A stretch of 36,133 nucleotides of DNA from Thiopontia sp964344435. GTDB taxonomy: Bacteria; Pseudomonadota; Gammaproteobacteria; GCF-002020875. Location of the stretch: the NCBI GenBank assembly GCA_964344435.1, contig CAYFNH010000011.1, forward strand, positions 1 through 36,133, read 5' to 3'. The position numbers were made by a program, and so were the translations under genes. This document shows positions 1-8,154 of the stretch, piece after piece (position 1 is the stretch's first letter; each line of letters opens with the position of its first letter). Under the pieces are notes generated by a model. The model had not been told where the DNA came from. It saw nothing but the letters and a program-made list of their open reading frames with translations, and ran no database searches.

Positions 1-140
1 TGGTCAGGGGGCTACAGTATGATTACAGATTACCCACACGATTCAGGACGGAGCCACATTTTGACGATTTCCAACCATGTTTTGCATATAGCCAGAAGAA
101 GACACACCGAGCAGACGCCTGATTTTAGCAATTAAAAGTA

Positions 141-164
141 GATGTTGTCATTGTTGACAACATC
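141..164. promoter_or_regulatory. Perfect palindrome upstream of the tumE/tumA pair
   Basis: The arms GATGTTGTCA and TGACAACATC are exact reverse complements separated by the 4-base loop TTGT. The palindrome ends 26 bases before the toxin start codon. Its position and symmetry suit an operator bound by the HTH antitoxin encoded just downstream, since autoregulation is usual for type II toxin-antitoxin operons. As RNA it would form a hairpin close to the start codon, so control at the translational level is the alternative. No T-run follows, so it is not a terminator. Confidence 0.55.
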
Positions 165-182
165 TGCAAAACCCTCTACTCT
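154..182 (+). promoter_or_regulatory. Possible sigma-70 promoter for tumE/tumA
   Basis: A perfect TTGACA lies inside the right arm of the palindrome and is followed after 17 bases by TACTCT, a poor -10. Used as such it would give a nearly leaderless mRNA, because the ATG is at 191. An alternative is TTGACG at 61-66 with a weak CATATA at 85-90, which would give a leader that carries the palindrome. Neither is decisive. Confidence 0.25.
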
Positions 183-190
183 GAATCAAG

Positions 191-469
191 ATGAAGGCAA
201 AACTTATATACCGCCATAAAGACGTCACTCCAAATGGTGATCTGATTGAGATTGTTGTGTGGCAGGTATCTGGTCCAGTTGAACCTTCCAAGCATGAATT
301 CAAGTATCGGTTAGTCTACATTGTGGATAAAGTGCGTGTTGTTGGGTTCGATAACGAGCGAGGGAAAGGAGATCATTGCCATCTTGATGGTGCAGAGCAG
401 CCTTACTCTTTTTCAACTGTTGAGCAGTTACTGGAAGACTTCATGATTGAAGTCGAGAAGCGGAGATAG
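191..469 (+). CDS. tumE: TumE-family toxin (DUF6516) of a type II toxin-antitoxin pair
   Basis: This 92-residue protein matches my recollection of the TumE/DUF6516 toxin family. The family pattern is visible: a KYRLVYIVDKVRVVGFDN core, then a GKGDHCH motif at about residues 56-62, a Y-x-F segment and a C-terminal LLEDFMIEVE helix. The biochemical target of this family is not known to me, so no activity is claimed. The gene is followed after 2 bases by an HTH antitoxin gene, which is the toxin-first order typical for this pair. The Shine-Dalgarno sequence is weak. Its base composition is clearly more AT-rich than the glycogen genes next door, which suggests it was acquired as a module. Confidence 0.75.
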   Translation: MKAKLIYRHKDVTPNGDLIEIVVWQVSGPVEPSKHEFKYRLVYIVDKVRVVGFDNERGKGDHCHLDGAEQPYSFSTVEQLLEDFMIEVEKRR

Positions 470-471
470 TC

Positions 472-831
472 ATGAATCGACATTTAACAATTAGCCTGTC
501 ATCAGATTGGAAAGCAGAACTTCGCAATGCTGCAAGATCCATTGTTGATGGCATTGAATCAGGAGAATATCAGGGCGAACATCTGAATTTTGAAAGTCCA
601 GCAGTTTTCTTCGGGAAACTTACAGAAAGGCGATGGGATCTTGTCCGTCTGATGCAAAATGAGAAACCCTCTGGAGTAAGAGAGATTGCGCGGCTAATTG
701 GCAGAGATGTCCGGCGTGTTCATGATGATCTGCAAGTGTTAATTGAGTTGGGGTTGGTCGAGAAGGTTGATGACCTATTGGTCTGTCCGTATCAAGATAT
801 TCATGTTGATATGCATTTGAAGGCAGCTTGA
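472..831 (+). CDS. tumA: TumA-type winged-HTH antitoxin (HVO_A0114-like DNA-binding protein)
   Basis: This 119-residue protein has a MarR-like winged helix-turn-helix at about residues 58-105: a segment beginning RWDLVRLMQ, then GVREIARLIGRDVRRVHDDL, then a wing ending in LVEKVDD. This layout is that of the HVO_A0114 family DNA-binding proteins that accompany TumE toxins. The N-terminal part (RNAARSIVDGIESGEYQGEHLNF) probably binds the toxin. Translation is probably coupled to tumE, since the ATG follows the toxin stop by 2 bases. It probably neutralises the toxin and represses the operon through the palindrome at 141-164. That repression is inferred, not shown by the sequence. Confidence 0.75.
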   Translation: MNRHLTISLSSDWKAELRNAARSIVDGIESGEYQGEHLNFESPAVFFGKLTERRWDLVRLMQNEKPSGVREIARLIGRDVRRVHDDLQVLIELGLVEKVDDLLVCPYQDIHVDMHLKAA

Positions 832-896
832 TTCGCAGTTGCTATGGGGCTGCAGTGAGTCTGCCCCGAGCCTCTCTGGTCCAATCGCTTATTTTA

Positions 897-934
897 CCTC
901 CCCCCCAGACCAGTCCTCACTCTCAAGGGGGAGG
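897..934. terminator. C/G-rich stem-loop between the convergent tumA and ppdK genes
   Basis: CCTCCCCC at 897-904 pairs perfectly with GGGGGAGG at 927-934 around a 22-base loop. It sits in the 118-base gap between two convergent genes. No proper T-run follows on either strand (the minus strand continues TAAAATAAG), so it would be an imperfect bidirectional terminator at best. Confidence 0.35.
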
Positions 935-949
935 GGGAGAGCTTACCTC

Positions 950-3715
950 CTATTTACCCTGCTCAAGGCTGGCATGAGCAGCCGCCAGTCGTGCAATCGG
1001 AATTCTCGGTGCAGAACAGGAGACGTAGTCGAGGCCGATCTGGCTGCAGAAGCGGATGGATTGTGGGTGACCACCGTGTTCACCGCAGATTCCGACCTTG
1101 AGCTCGGGCTTCTCTTTGCGCCCCCATTTGACCGCCAGCTTCATCAGTTGACCGACCCCTAGGGTGTCGAGTACCTCAAACGGGTTGTCGTGCAGAATCT
1201 GGTTCTCGTTATACATCGGCAGGAATTTATTCTCTGCATCCTCGCGTGAGAAGGAGAAGGTGCCCTGGGTGAGGTCGTTGGTACCAAAGGAGAAGAAGTC
1301 GGCCCGCTTGGCCAGTGACTGAGCACGCATGCAGGCTCGTACCACCTCGATCATCGAACCAAACTTGAAGTTGAGTTTGACCTGGTACTCGGCCTCCACC
1401 TCCTGCTGGATCTGATTCACGTAGTTGCGAATGTGGTTGAGCTCACGCACGGTACTTACCTGCGGCACCATAATCTGTGGTTCGATCTGTACTCCATCCT
1501 GAATACAGGTTGCAGCGGCCTCGAGAATGGCGCGAATCTGCATGGAGTAGATCTCCGGGTAGGTGATACCGAGGCGTACTCCACGATGGCCCAGCATCGG
1601 GTTGATCTCGTGCAGGCTGTTGACCTTCTGCAACATGGTCTCCTTGTGGTTGATCACCTCGTCGACCCGGTGCATCTCCACCAGTTTGTCCAGCTCGGGC
1701 AGCTGCTCGGCCAGAATGTTGAGCCCCGAGACCGTACTGCGCAGCTGTCGTAACTGCTCCAGTTCATGGTTGAGCTGCTCCTGTGAGGGGAGGAACTCAT
1801 GGATCGGCGGATCAAGCAGGCGGATGGTGACTGGCCGGGGAGACATGACCCGGAACAGTGCAGAGAAGTCTCCGCGTTGAATCGGCAACAGTTTGTCGAG
1901 TGCGAGCTGGCGCTTCTGTTGATCCTCCGCCACAATCATCTCCAGCACGATGGGAAGACGGTCGGTGGCGTTGAACATACGCTCGGTACGGCACAGACCA
2001 ATCCCCATGCCGCCATATTTGAGCGCACGCTCCCCATCCTGCGGGGTGTCGGCATTGGCCATCACCTTCAGGTTGGCGAATTCGTCCGCCCACCCCAGCA
2101 GGGTACGCAGTTCATCGCTGAACTCTGCCTCTACCATCGCTACCTCACCTACATAGACCCCACCACTACTGCCGTTTAGGGTGATGGTGTCTCCTTCACA
2201 GATGGTGATATTGCCGATGGTGGCCTCACGAGCGGCTACATTTACTTCAATCTGTTCGGCTCCGGCAACACAAGGTTTACCCATGCCCCGAGCCACCACC
2301 GCTGCGTGTGAAGTCTTGCCACCACGGCTGGTGAGAATGCCCTCTGCGGCGAAGAAACCGTGGATATCCTCTGGCTTGGTCTCCTCGCGTACCAGAATCA
2401 CCGGGGTACCACTGCGCCCCAGTTGCTCAGCACGGTCGGCATCGAATACCGCCTTGCCGCTGGCGGCTCCCGGGGAGGCGGGCAGACCTCGCGCCACCGG
2501 CTGTGCATCGGAGGAGGGGTCGATGCGTGGGAACAGCATCTGTTCCAGACTCTCCGGATCAACTCGCAATAGCGCCTGTTCCCTGCTGATCAGCTTCTCC
2601 TCGACCATGTCCACCGAGGTTTTGACCATCGCCTGTGTGTTCATCTTGCCGTTGCGGGTCTGCAGGCAGTAGAGAACCCCCTGCTCGATGGTGAACTCGA
2701 AATCCTGAATCTCGCGGTAGTGCTGCTCCAGACGGTTGCGCAGTTCCAGTAGCTCCCGGAAAAGTCTGGGCATCTCCTGCTCCAGTGCGGCCAGCGGTTT
2801 GGGGGTACGGATGCCGGCTACCACATCCTCACCCTGGGCATTGGTGAGGTACTCACCAAAGAGTTGGTTCTCGCCGGTACCGGGGTTGCGGGTAAAACCA
2901 ACTCCGGTGGCACAATCCTCTCCACGATTGCCGAATACCATGGTGACCACATTGACCGCAGTACCGTTGGCCATCTCCGGGGTGATGTGGAACTCGCGGC
3001 GGTAATCAACCGCGCGCTTGCCCATCCAGGAGCCGAAGACCGCCTTGATCGCAATCTCGAGTTGTTCAATCGGATCCTCGGGGAAGGGGGAGCCACTCTC
3101 TTGTTCGATAATGTCGAGGAAACGTCTGCAGATCTCCTCCAGTGCCGTGGCAGAGAGCTCGGTGTCTTGTTGTACCCCCTGTTGCAGCTTGATGGAGGCA
3201 AAGGCCTGGTCGAAACGTTCATCGTCGATGCGCAGGGCAACATGGCCAAAGAGCTGGATAAAGCGACGGTAGGCATCATGGCAGAAGCGGGGGTCTCCGG
3301 TCTGCTCGATCAGTCCCTGCAGCGTCTTCCGGTTTAGTCCCAGGTTGAGGATGGTATCCATCATTCCCGGCATCGACAGGGCTGAACCGGAGCGTACCGA
3401 TACCAGTAGCGGGTTGTCGGCATCGCCAAAGCCCTTGCCGGTCTGCTGCTCCAGATTTTTGATCTGCTGCTGTACCTGTGCCATCAATTCGGCTGGCAGG
3501 GTACGACGCGCCTGAGTGTCACTGCCAGAGCCAAGGTAGTCGAGACAGGCATGGGTGGTGATGACGAAACCAGGGGGGACATTGAGCCCGATCTGGGTCA
3601 TCTCGCAGAGGTTGGCCCCCTTGCCTCCGAGTAACTGCTTGTCTTTTCCATCTCCGTCGGTAAACGCATATACGTAGCGGTTTTCAGCATCCTTGCCTTT
3701 TTTACTTTTACTCAT
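950..3715 (-). CDS. ppdK: Pyruvate, phosphate dikinase
   Basis: This 921-residue cytosolic enzyme interconverts pyruvate + ATP + Pi with PEP + AMP + PPi. The length fits the bacterial PPDK family, about 870-920. Three parts can be read. An N-terminal ATP-grasp domain begins with LLGGKGANLCEM. A central swivelling phosphohistidine domain carries TSRGGKTSHAAVVARGMGKP, with the catalytic His near residue 470. A C-terminal TIM barrel ends in GICGEHGG and SCSAPRIPIARLAAA, with the catalytic Cys near residue 900. The start is preceded by GGAGA, and the first 8 bases overlap the end of pgi, so translation is probably coupled. In a glgP-pgi operon the likely role is PEP/pyruvate exchange, either gluconeogenic or PPi-yielding in the glycolytic direction. 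No PPDK regulatory protein (DUF299) gene is in the window. Confidence 0.96.
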   Translation of the reverse strand: MSKSKKGKDAENRYVYAFTDGDGKDKQLLGGKGANLCEMTQIGLNVPPGFVITTHACLDYLGSGSDTQARRTLPAELMAQVQQQIKNLEQQTGKGFGDADNPLLVSVRSGSALSMPGMMDTILNLGLNRKTLQGLIEQTGDPRFCHDAYRRFIQLFGHVALRIDDERFDQAFASIKLQQGVQQDTELSATALEEICRRFLDIIEQESGSPFPEDPIEQLEIAIKAVFGSWMGKRAVDYRREFHITPEMANGTAVNVVTMVFGNRGEDCATGVGFTRNPGTGENQLFGEYLTNAQGEDVVAGIRTPKPLAALEQEMPRLFRELLELRNRLEQHYREIQDFEFTIEQGVLYCLQTRNGKMNTQAMVKTSVDMVEEKLISREQALLRVDPESLEQMLFPRIDPSSDAQPVARGLPASPGAASGKAVFDADRAEQLGRSGTPVILVREETKPEDIHGFFAAEGILTSRGGKTSHAAVVARGMGKPCVAGAEQIEVNVAAREATIGNITICEGDTITLNGSSGGVYVGEVAMVEAEFSDELRTLLGWADEFANLKVMANADTPQDGERALKYGGMGIGLCRTERMFNATDRLPIVLEMIVAEDQQKRQLALDKLLPIQRGDFSALFRVMSPRPVTIRLLDPPIHEFLPSQEQLNHELEQLRQLRSTVSGLNILAEQLPELDKLVEMHRVDEVINHKETMLQKVNSLHEINPMLGHRGVRLGITYPEIYSMQIRAILEAAATCIQDGVQIEPQIMVPQVSTVRELNHIRNYVNQIQQEVEAEYQVKLNFKFGSMIEVVRACMRAQSLAKRADFFSFGTNDLTQGTFSFSREDAENKFLPMYNENQILHDNPFEVLDTLGVGQLMKLAVKWGRKEKPELKVGICGEHGGHPQSIRFCSQIGLDYVSCSAPRIPIARLAAAHASLEQGK

Positions 3716-5420
3716 GATCTTCTCCGTCGAGTCGATTTTTCAGTGCCTGCTTGCGCAGCAGATAGGTGTTAATCAGGTGTGCCGTGGAGTTGTCATGGGG
3801 TTGCATGGCACGATCCAGTTCGGCACTCTGCAGCTCCTGTTGAACCCGTTTGGCCAGAGCCTTGCCCAGCTCAACCCCCATCTGGTCGAAGGAGTTGAGA
3901 TTCCACACAACCCCCTGGACAAAGATCTTGTGTTCGTAGAGGGCAATCAGGGAGCCCAGTGTACGTGGGTCGAGCCGGTCAAGCAGGATCAGGTTGGAGG
4001 GGATATTTCCTGGGAAGGTCTTGTAGGGGGCAAGCAGTTCCCGCTGTTGTAGGGGAAGTGAGTCCAGCTCATCCAGAACCGATTCACGCTGCTTGCCATT
4101 CATCAGGGATTCTGCCTGGGCAAACATGTTTGCGGTAAGGCGGTCGTGGTGGCCGTCCAGTTCATACTCAGGGTGGATAGTGCCGATAAAGTCGATCGGT
4201 ACGGTTACCGGGCTCTGGTGCAGAAACTGAAAGAATGAGTGCTGACCGTTGGAGCCCGGTTCTCCCCACAGTAACGGGGAGGTTTGGTAGTCAACGCTAC
4301 GCCCATCACGGTCGATCTGTTTGCCGTTACTCTCCATGTCGAGCTGTTGCAGGAAGGGGGGGAACAGCTCCAGTGAGGTGTCATAGGGGATAATGGCGTG
4401 ACTCTCGGAGCAGAGAAAGTTGAGATTCCAGATACCGATCATGGCCAGTAGAACCGGCATGTTCTGCTCCAGTGGGGCCTGCTGGAAGTGTTGATCCATC
4501 GCCTCTGCCCCGGCCAGCAGGGCGCGGAACTGCTTCATTCCAATGGCCAGCGCAATGGAGAGACCGATGGCAGACCACAGGGAGTAGCGCCCACCCACCC
4601 AGTCCCAGAAGCTGAATACATTCTCATCGGCAATGCCGAAGGCGCGGGTCGCCTGCAGGTTGGTGGAGATGGCCACAAAGTGGAGCCGGATGGCCTCGGT
4701 GCCACCCCCATTGCCACTACTGCTTTGCAGAAACCAGTTGCGGGCACTGTTGGCGTTGGTCATGGTCTCCAGAGTGGTGAAGGTCTTGGAGGCGACCAGA
4801 AACAGGGTGGTTTCCGGGTTGAGCTTCTGCAGGGTGGATTCCAGCTCGCGTCCATCCAGGTTGGAGACGAAGTGGGAGCGGATGCGGGGGTGTTGCCAGG
4901 GGGCCAGTGCATGAACCACCATACGTGGACCAAGGTCGGAGCCACCAATGCCGATATTGACGATATCGGTAATCGGAAATCCACTGTACCCACGCCAGCG
5001 ACCACAGTGGATGCGCTCGACAAAGGATTCCATCTGCTGCAGAACCCGGTGCACCTCGGGGATCACATTTTCGCCATCCACCTCGACCCGTTTGTCTGCC
5101 GGTGCACGCAATGCGGTGTGAAGTACGGCACGCTCCTCGGTGTGGTTGATCTTCTCACCGGAGAACATGCGGCTGCGCCAGCTTTCCACCTCACTGGTTC
5201 GGACCAGCTCCAGCAGTAACCTGCGGGTCTCGCTGGAGAGCAGGTTCTTTGAGTAGTCGAGCAGAATCCCCTCAAAGCGCAGGGAGAAGTTCTCGAAACG
5301 CTCCTGGTCCTCAACAAAGAGATCTGCGATCCGCTGTTTACGGATGTGGTCGTGATGTTGCTGCAGGGCGAGCCACTGGGGCAGCTCGGAGCAGCGTTTC
5401 GGGGTTCTCAAGTCACTCAT
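3708..5420 (-). CDS. pgi: Glucose-6-phosphate isomerase
   Basis: Interconverts glucose-6-phosphate and fructose-6-phosphate. The protein has 570 residues from the ATG at 5420. Both family signatures are visible: DWVGGRYSLWSAIG in the middle and VVWNLNSFDQMGVELGKALA near the C-terminus. The N-terminal sugar-phosphate domain carries NIGIGGSDLGPRMV, and VASKTFTTLETMTNA follows. A GTG at 5441 would add 7 residues, but it lies inside the last codons of glgP. The ATG, 2 bases after the glgP stop, is the natural coupled start. The last 8 bases overlap ppdK. As the second gene of glgP-pgi-ppdK it takes the hexose phosphate released from glycogen into central metabolism, or feeds hexose phosphate toward storage. 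Confidence 0.96.
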   Translation of the reverse strand: MSDLRTPKRCSELPQWLALQQHHDHIRKQRIADLFVEDQERFENFSLRFEGILLDYSKNLLSSETRRLLLELVRTSEVESWRSRMFSGEKINHTEERAVLHTALRAPADKRVEVDGENVIPEVHRVLQQMESFVERIHCGRWRGYSGFPITDIVNIGIGGSDLGPRMVVHALAPWQHPRIRSHFVSNLDGRELESTLQKLNPETTLFLVASKTFTTLETMTNANSARNWFLQSSSGNGGGTEAIRLHFVAISTNLQATRAFGIADENVFSFWDWVGGRYSLWSAIGLSIALAIGMKQFRALLAGAEAMDQHFQQAPLEQNMPVLLAMIGIWNLNFLCSESHAIIPYDTSLELFPPFLQQLDMESNGKQIDRDGRSVDYQTSPLLWGEPGSNGQHSFFQFLHQSPVTVPIDFIGTIHPEYELDGHHDRLTANMFAQAESLMNGKQRESVLDELDSLPLQQRELLAPYKTFPGNIPSNLILLDRLDPRTLGSLIALYEHKIFVQGVVWNLNSFDQMGVELGKALAKRVQQELQSAELDRAMQPHDNSTAHLINTYLLRKQALKNRLDGEDHE

Positions 5421-5422
5421 CT

Positions 5423-8011
5423 TTATTGATCCCGCAGCCACTGCATCAACCCGACCTCAAAGCGGTGGGCCAAACCGGGGTGGGTTGGGAAGATACGAAT
5501 CCGGTAGTTTTGCAGACCGGAGAGGGAGAGCTGGGAAGAGTAGCTGAAATGTTGTACAGATCCCTGCAAGGCCCCATCGGGGAGAAGTTGAATTGAGGTG
5601 GTCTGCAGGGATTCATCAAAGCTCCCCGCCTCGATTCCATTCTCGAAGATACACTCCACCACGACGTCACCCGGCTGGATGCCATTGAGGTTTGCCTCTA
5701 CGGTCAGGGTAAAAAGGCTCTCTGCGGTCAGCCGGCTCTGCGGTTTGTGAGCCAGAGAGAGGGTTACCCCCTGCCAGCAGCTCCTGACATGATCTTTCCA
5801 CTCCGCCAGCTCTCTGCCCAGCTGACCGTTGTTGCTCATCAGGTTGTGGCCATGGTTACTGGCCGGCGCATAGTGTTGTTTAAGGTAATCCACCACCATT
5901 CTGGCCGAGTTGAAGCGGGGCAGTATCGAGCAGATGGATTTCTTCGACATCCTGACCCAGGCCTTGGGGATACCGGAGGCATTGCGGGTGAAGTATTTGG
6001 GAATCACGGAGCGTTCGAGTATGTCCAGCAGCTCACCTGCCTCGTCATCATCCCGGCGCACCGGGTCAAAGCCGGGTTCATGCGGGTTGATGATCCATCC
6101 ATTGGCAAGGTTGTCCTGCTTGCTATAGGCCTCGGCCCACCAGCCATCACCGACACTGAGATTGAGCACGCCGTTGAGAGCGGCCTTCTGTCCAGAGGTG
6201 CCGCTGGCCTCCAGCGGATACTCTGGATTGTTGAGCCAGACATCGACACCGGAAACCAGCTCCCGGGAGAGAGATAGGTTGTAGCCCTCGATCATCAGAA
6301 TCTTGCCTTCAAACTCCGGCTCCATCGAGACCTGGTGGATCTCACGGATCAGTGCCTGTCCGGGTTCGTCGTTGGGGTGGGCTTTGCCGGCAAACAGGAA
6401 AACGATGGGTTGCTCAGGGTTGCTCAGGATACGGGCCAGTCTCGCCTTGTCACGGAACAGCAGTGTGGCCCGTTTGTAGGTGGCGAAACGGCGGGCAAAG
6501 CCGATTACCAGTGGGGGGTTGTTGCGGTCACGCAGCAGCCGTAACCGGCGCATTACCTGCATATGGCCTATGCCATTGCGTTCGTACTGTTGGGTTATGC
6601 GCTGGAACACATCCTCTACCAGTTTCTCTTTCAAGGTTTGGCGAATGCTCCAGAAGGTGTGCTCGGGTATTGACTCAATCTGTTTCCAGTAGGTCTTGTT
6701 ACAGAGCTGGCTGCGCCATTCGCTGCCAAACTTCATGTCGAACAGATTGCTCCAGGGCTGTGCCAGGAAGGTGGCAACATGGACACCGTTGGTGACATGT
6801 CGGATCGGGTTTTCACAGGGAGGAATCTGTGGCCAGATGTAGGCTTCCATCTCTGAAGCGATGCCTCCGTGGATGGCACTAACCCCGTTGTGGAAACGGG
6901 AGCAGCGTAGAGCCAGTGCAGTCATGTTGAATTCCCGGGCATTGCCGGGGTGGTTACCGAGGGCCAACACCTTGTTGATATCGGTATCTACAGTGCTGAG
7001 GTAGTGGCTCAGTGTTTCGATCACCGTGTCGTGAAAAAAGATGTCGTGTCCAGCCGGTACCGGGGTGTGGGTGGTGAATACAGTTGAGGCGGCCACGATC
7101 TCCTGGGCGGCCTCAAAACCGAAATCGGCGGTCTGCAGTTCACGAATACGCTCCAGGGTCAGGAAGGCAGCATGGCCTTCATTGATGTGCCAGACAGTGG
7201 GTGAGAGCCCCAATGCACGCAGGGCCCGTACCCCACCAATCCCCAGAATCGCCTCCTGCTGAATACGTACCCGTTTATCTCCACCGTATAAGGTGCTGGT
7301 AATCGAGCGATCTTCCGGGCGGTTTTCATCAATGTCGGTATCCAGCAGGTAGAGGGTGAGATGACCAATGGCAACTGCCCATACCTTTGCACTAACCTCG
7401 TGGTTGTTGATGGGGATGGTAACCAGCAGTGTTGCACCTTCACTGTCTTGTACCTCGCTGATGGGCAACTCTTCACAGATATTGTCATGGCTGCTGGAGA
7501 TCTGATCGCCATTGCCATCAATTTGCTGGCTGAAATAGCCACGATGGTAGAACAGGCCGATGGCAACAAAAGGGAGCGAGAGATCCATTGCGGTCTTGCA
7601 ATGGTCGCCAGCGAGAATGCCCAATCCGCCGGAGTAGATGGGAAGACTTTCGTGAAAACCATACTCGGCACAGAAATAGGCAATCAGATCCTCCTCCGGA
7701 TCCAGTTCCCTGGGAAGGTGAGTGCTCGCGCTCGCCTCCAGATAGGCATTGACCGAAGAGACGACTCGCTCATACTCCTGTAGAAAAATGCGGTCTTGCG
7801 CGGCCTCATCCAGGCGCTGTTGAGAAATGCGCTGCATGAACAGCTTCGGGTTGTTTTCGCAGGCCCGCCAGAGCTTGCGGTCAAGCCGGCAGAACAGGCC
7901 ACTGATATCCCGATCCCAGCTGTAAATCAGGTTTTCGGAGAGATTCTTGAGCTGGTGTATGCGCTCTGGTATCTGTGGTTGAATGGTTACAGAGAGGGTA
8001 GTGATCGTCAT
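5423..8011 (-). CDS. glgP: Glycogen (alpha-glucan) phosphorylase, DUF3417-containing type
   Basis: This 862-residue protein releases glucose-1-phosphate from alpha-1,4-glucan ends with Pi. The N-terminal ~110 residues (IPERIHQLKNLSENLIYSWD) are the DUF3417 segment that marks the alpha-glucan phosphorylase subfamily (TIGR02094-like) rather than E. coli GlgP/MalP. The substrate region YFCAEYGFHESLPIYSGGLG follows. The PLP site is EASGTSGQKAALNG, with the Schiff-base Lys at about residue 609. The start lacks a clear Shine-Dalgarno sequence. It is the first gene of glgP-pgi-ppdK and is transcribed away from glgB across a 143-base intergenic region, so breakdown and synthesis genes share one regulatory region. 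I could not pick a convincing promoter there. Confidence 0.94.
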   Translation of the reverse strand: MTITTLSVTIQPQIPERIHQLKNLSENLIYSWDRDISGLFCRLDRKLWRACENNPKLFMQRISQQRLDEAAQDRIFLQEYERVVSSVNAYLEASASTHLPRELDPEEDLIAYFCAEYGFHESLPIYSGGLGILAGDHCKTAMDLSLPFVAIGLFYHRGYFSQQIDGNGDQISSSHDNICEELPISEVQDSEGATLLVTIPINNHEVSAKVWAVAIGHLTLYLLDTDIDENRPEDRSITSTLYGGDKRVRIQQEAILGIGGVRALRALGLSPTVWHINEGHAAFLTLERIRELQTADFGFEAAQEIVAASTVFTTHTPVPAGHDIFFHDTVIETLSHYLSTVDTDINKVLALGNHPGNAREFNMTALALRCSRFHNGVSAIHGGIASEMEAYIWPQIPPCENPIRHVTNGVHVATFLAQPWSNLFDMKFGSEWRSQLCNKTYWKQIESIPEHTFWSIRQTLKEKLVEDVFQRITQQYERNGIGHMQVMRRLRLLRDRNNPPLVIGFARRFATYKRATLLFRDKARLARILSNPEQPIVFLFAGKAHPNDEPGQALIREIHQVSMEPEFEGKILMIEGYNLSLSRELVSGVDVWLNNPEYPLEASGTSGQKAALNGVLNLSVGDGWWAEAYSKQDNLANGWIINPHEPGFDPVRRDDDEAGELLDILERSVIPKYFTRNASGIPKAWVRMSKKSICSILPRFNSARMVVDYLKQHYAPASNHGHNLMSNNGQLGRELAEWKDHVRSCWQGVTLSLAHKPQSRLTAESLFTLTVEANLNGIQPGDVVVECIFENGIEAGSFDESLQTTSIQLLPDGALQGSVQHFSYSSQLSLSGLQNYRIRIFPTHPGLAHRFEVGLMQWLRDQ

Positions 8012-8154
8012 GGTAGGGGAGTTCTTATTGTAATTTTGAATAGCGTGCTCAAGAGGGGATAGGATATCGGCTTTGGGGGCAAAAACAACTGATCAACGGC
8101 CTATTTCACATTTCGTTACTGTAAAGTGAGTGTTTCTCCATTAGACTCGGGGTG

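Noticed and set aside
3708..5441. GTG at 5441 as pgi start
   Set aside because: It lies within the glgP coding end; the ATG at 5420 is 2 bases after the glgP stop and matches usual coupling.
8012..8154. Promoter boxes for glgP and glgB
   Set aside because: Candidate hexamers (for example TACAAT on the minus strand at 8027-8032) lack a partner at proper spacing, so none was called.
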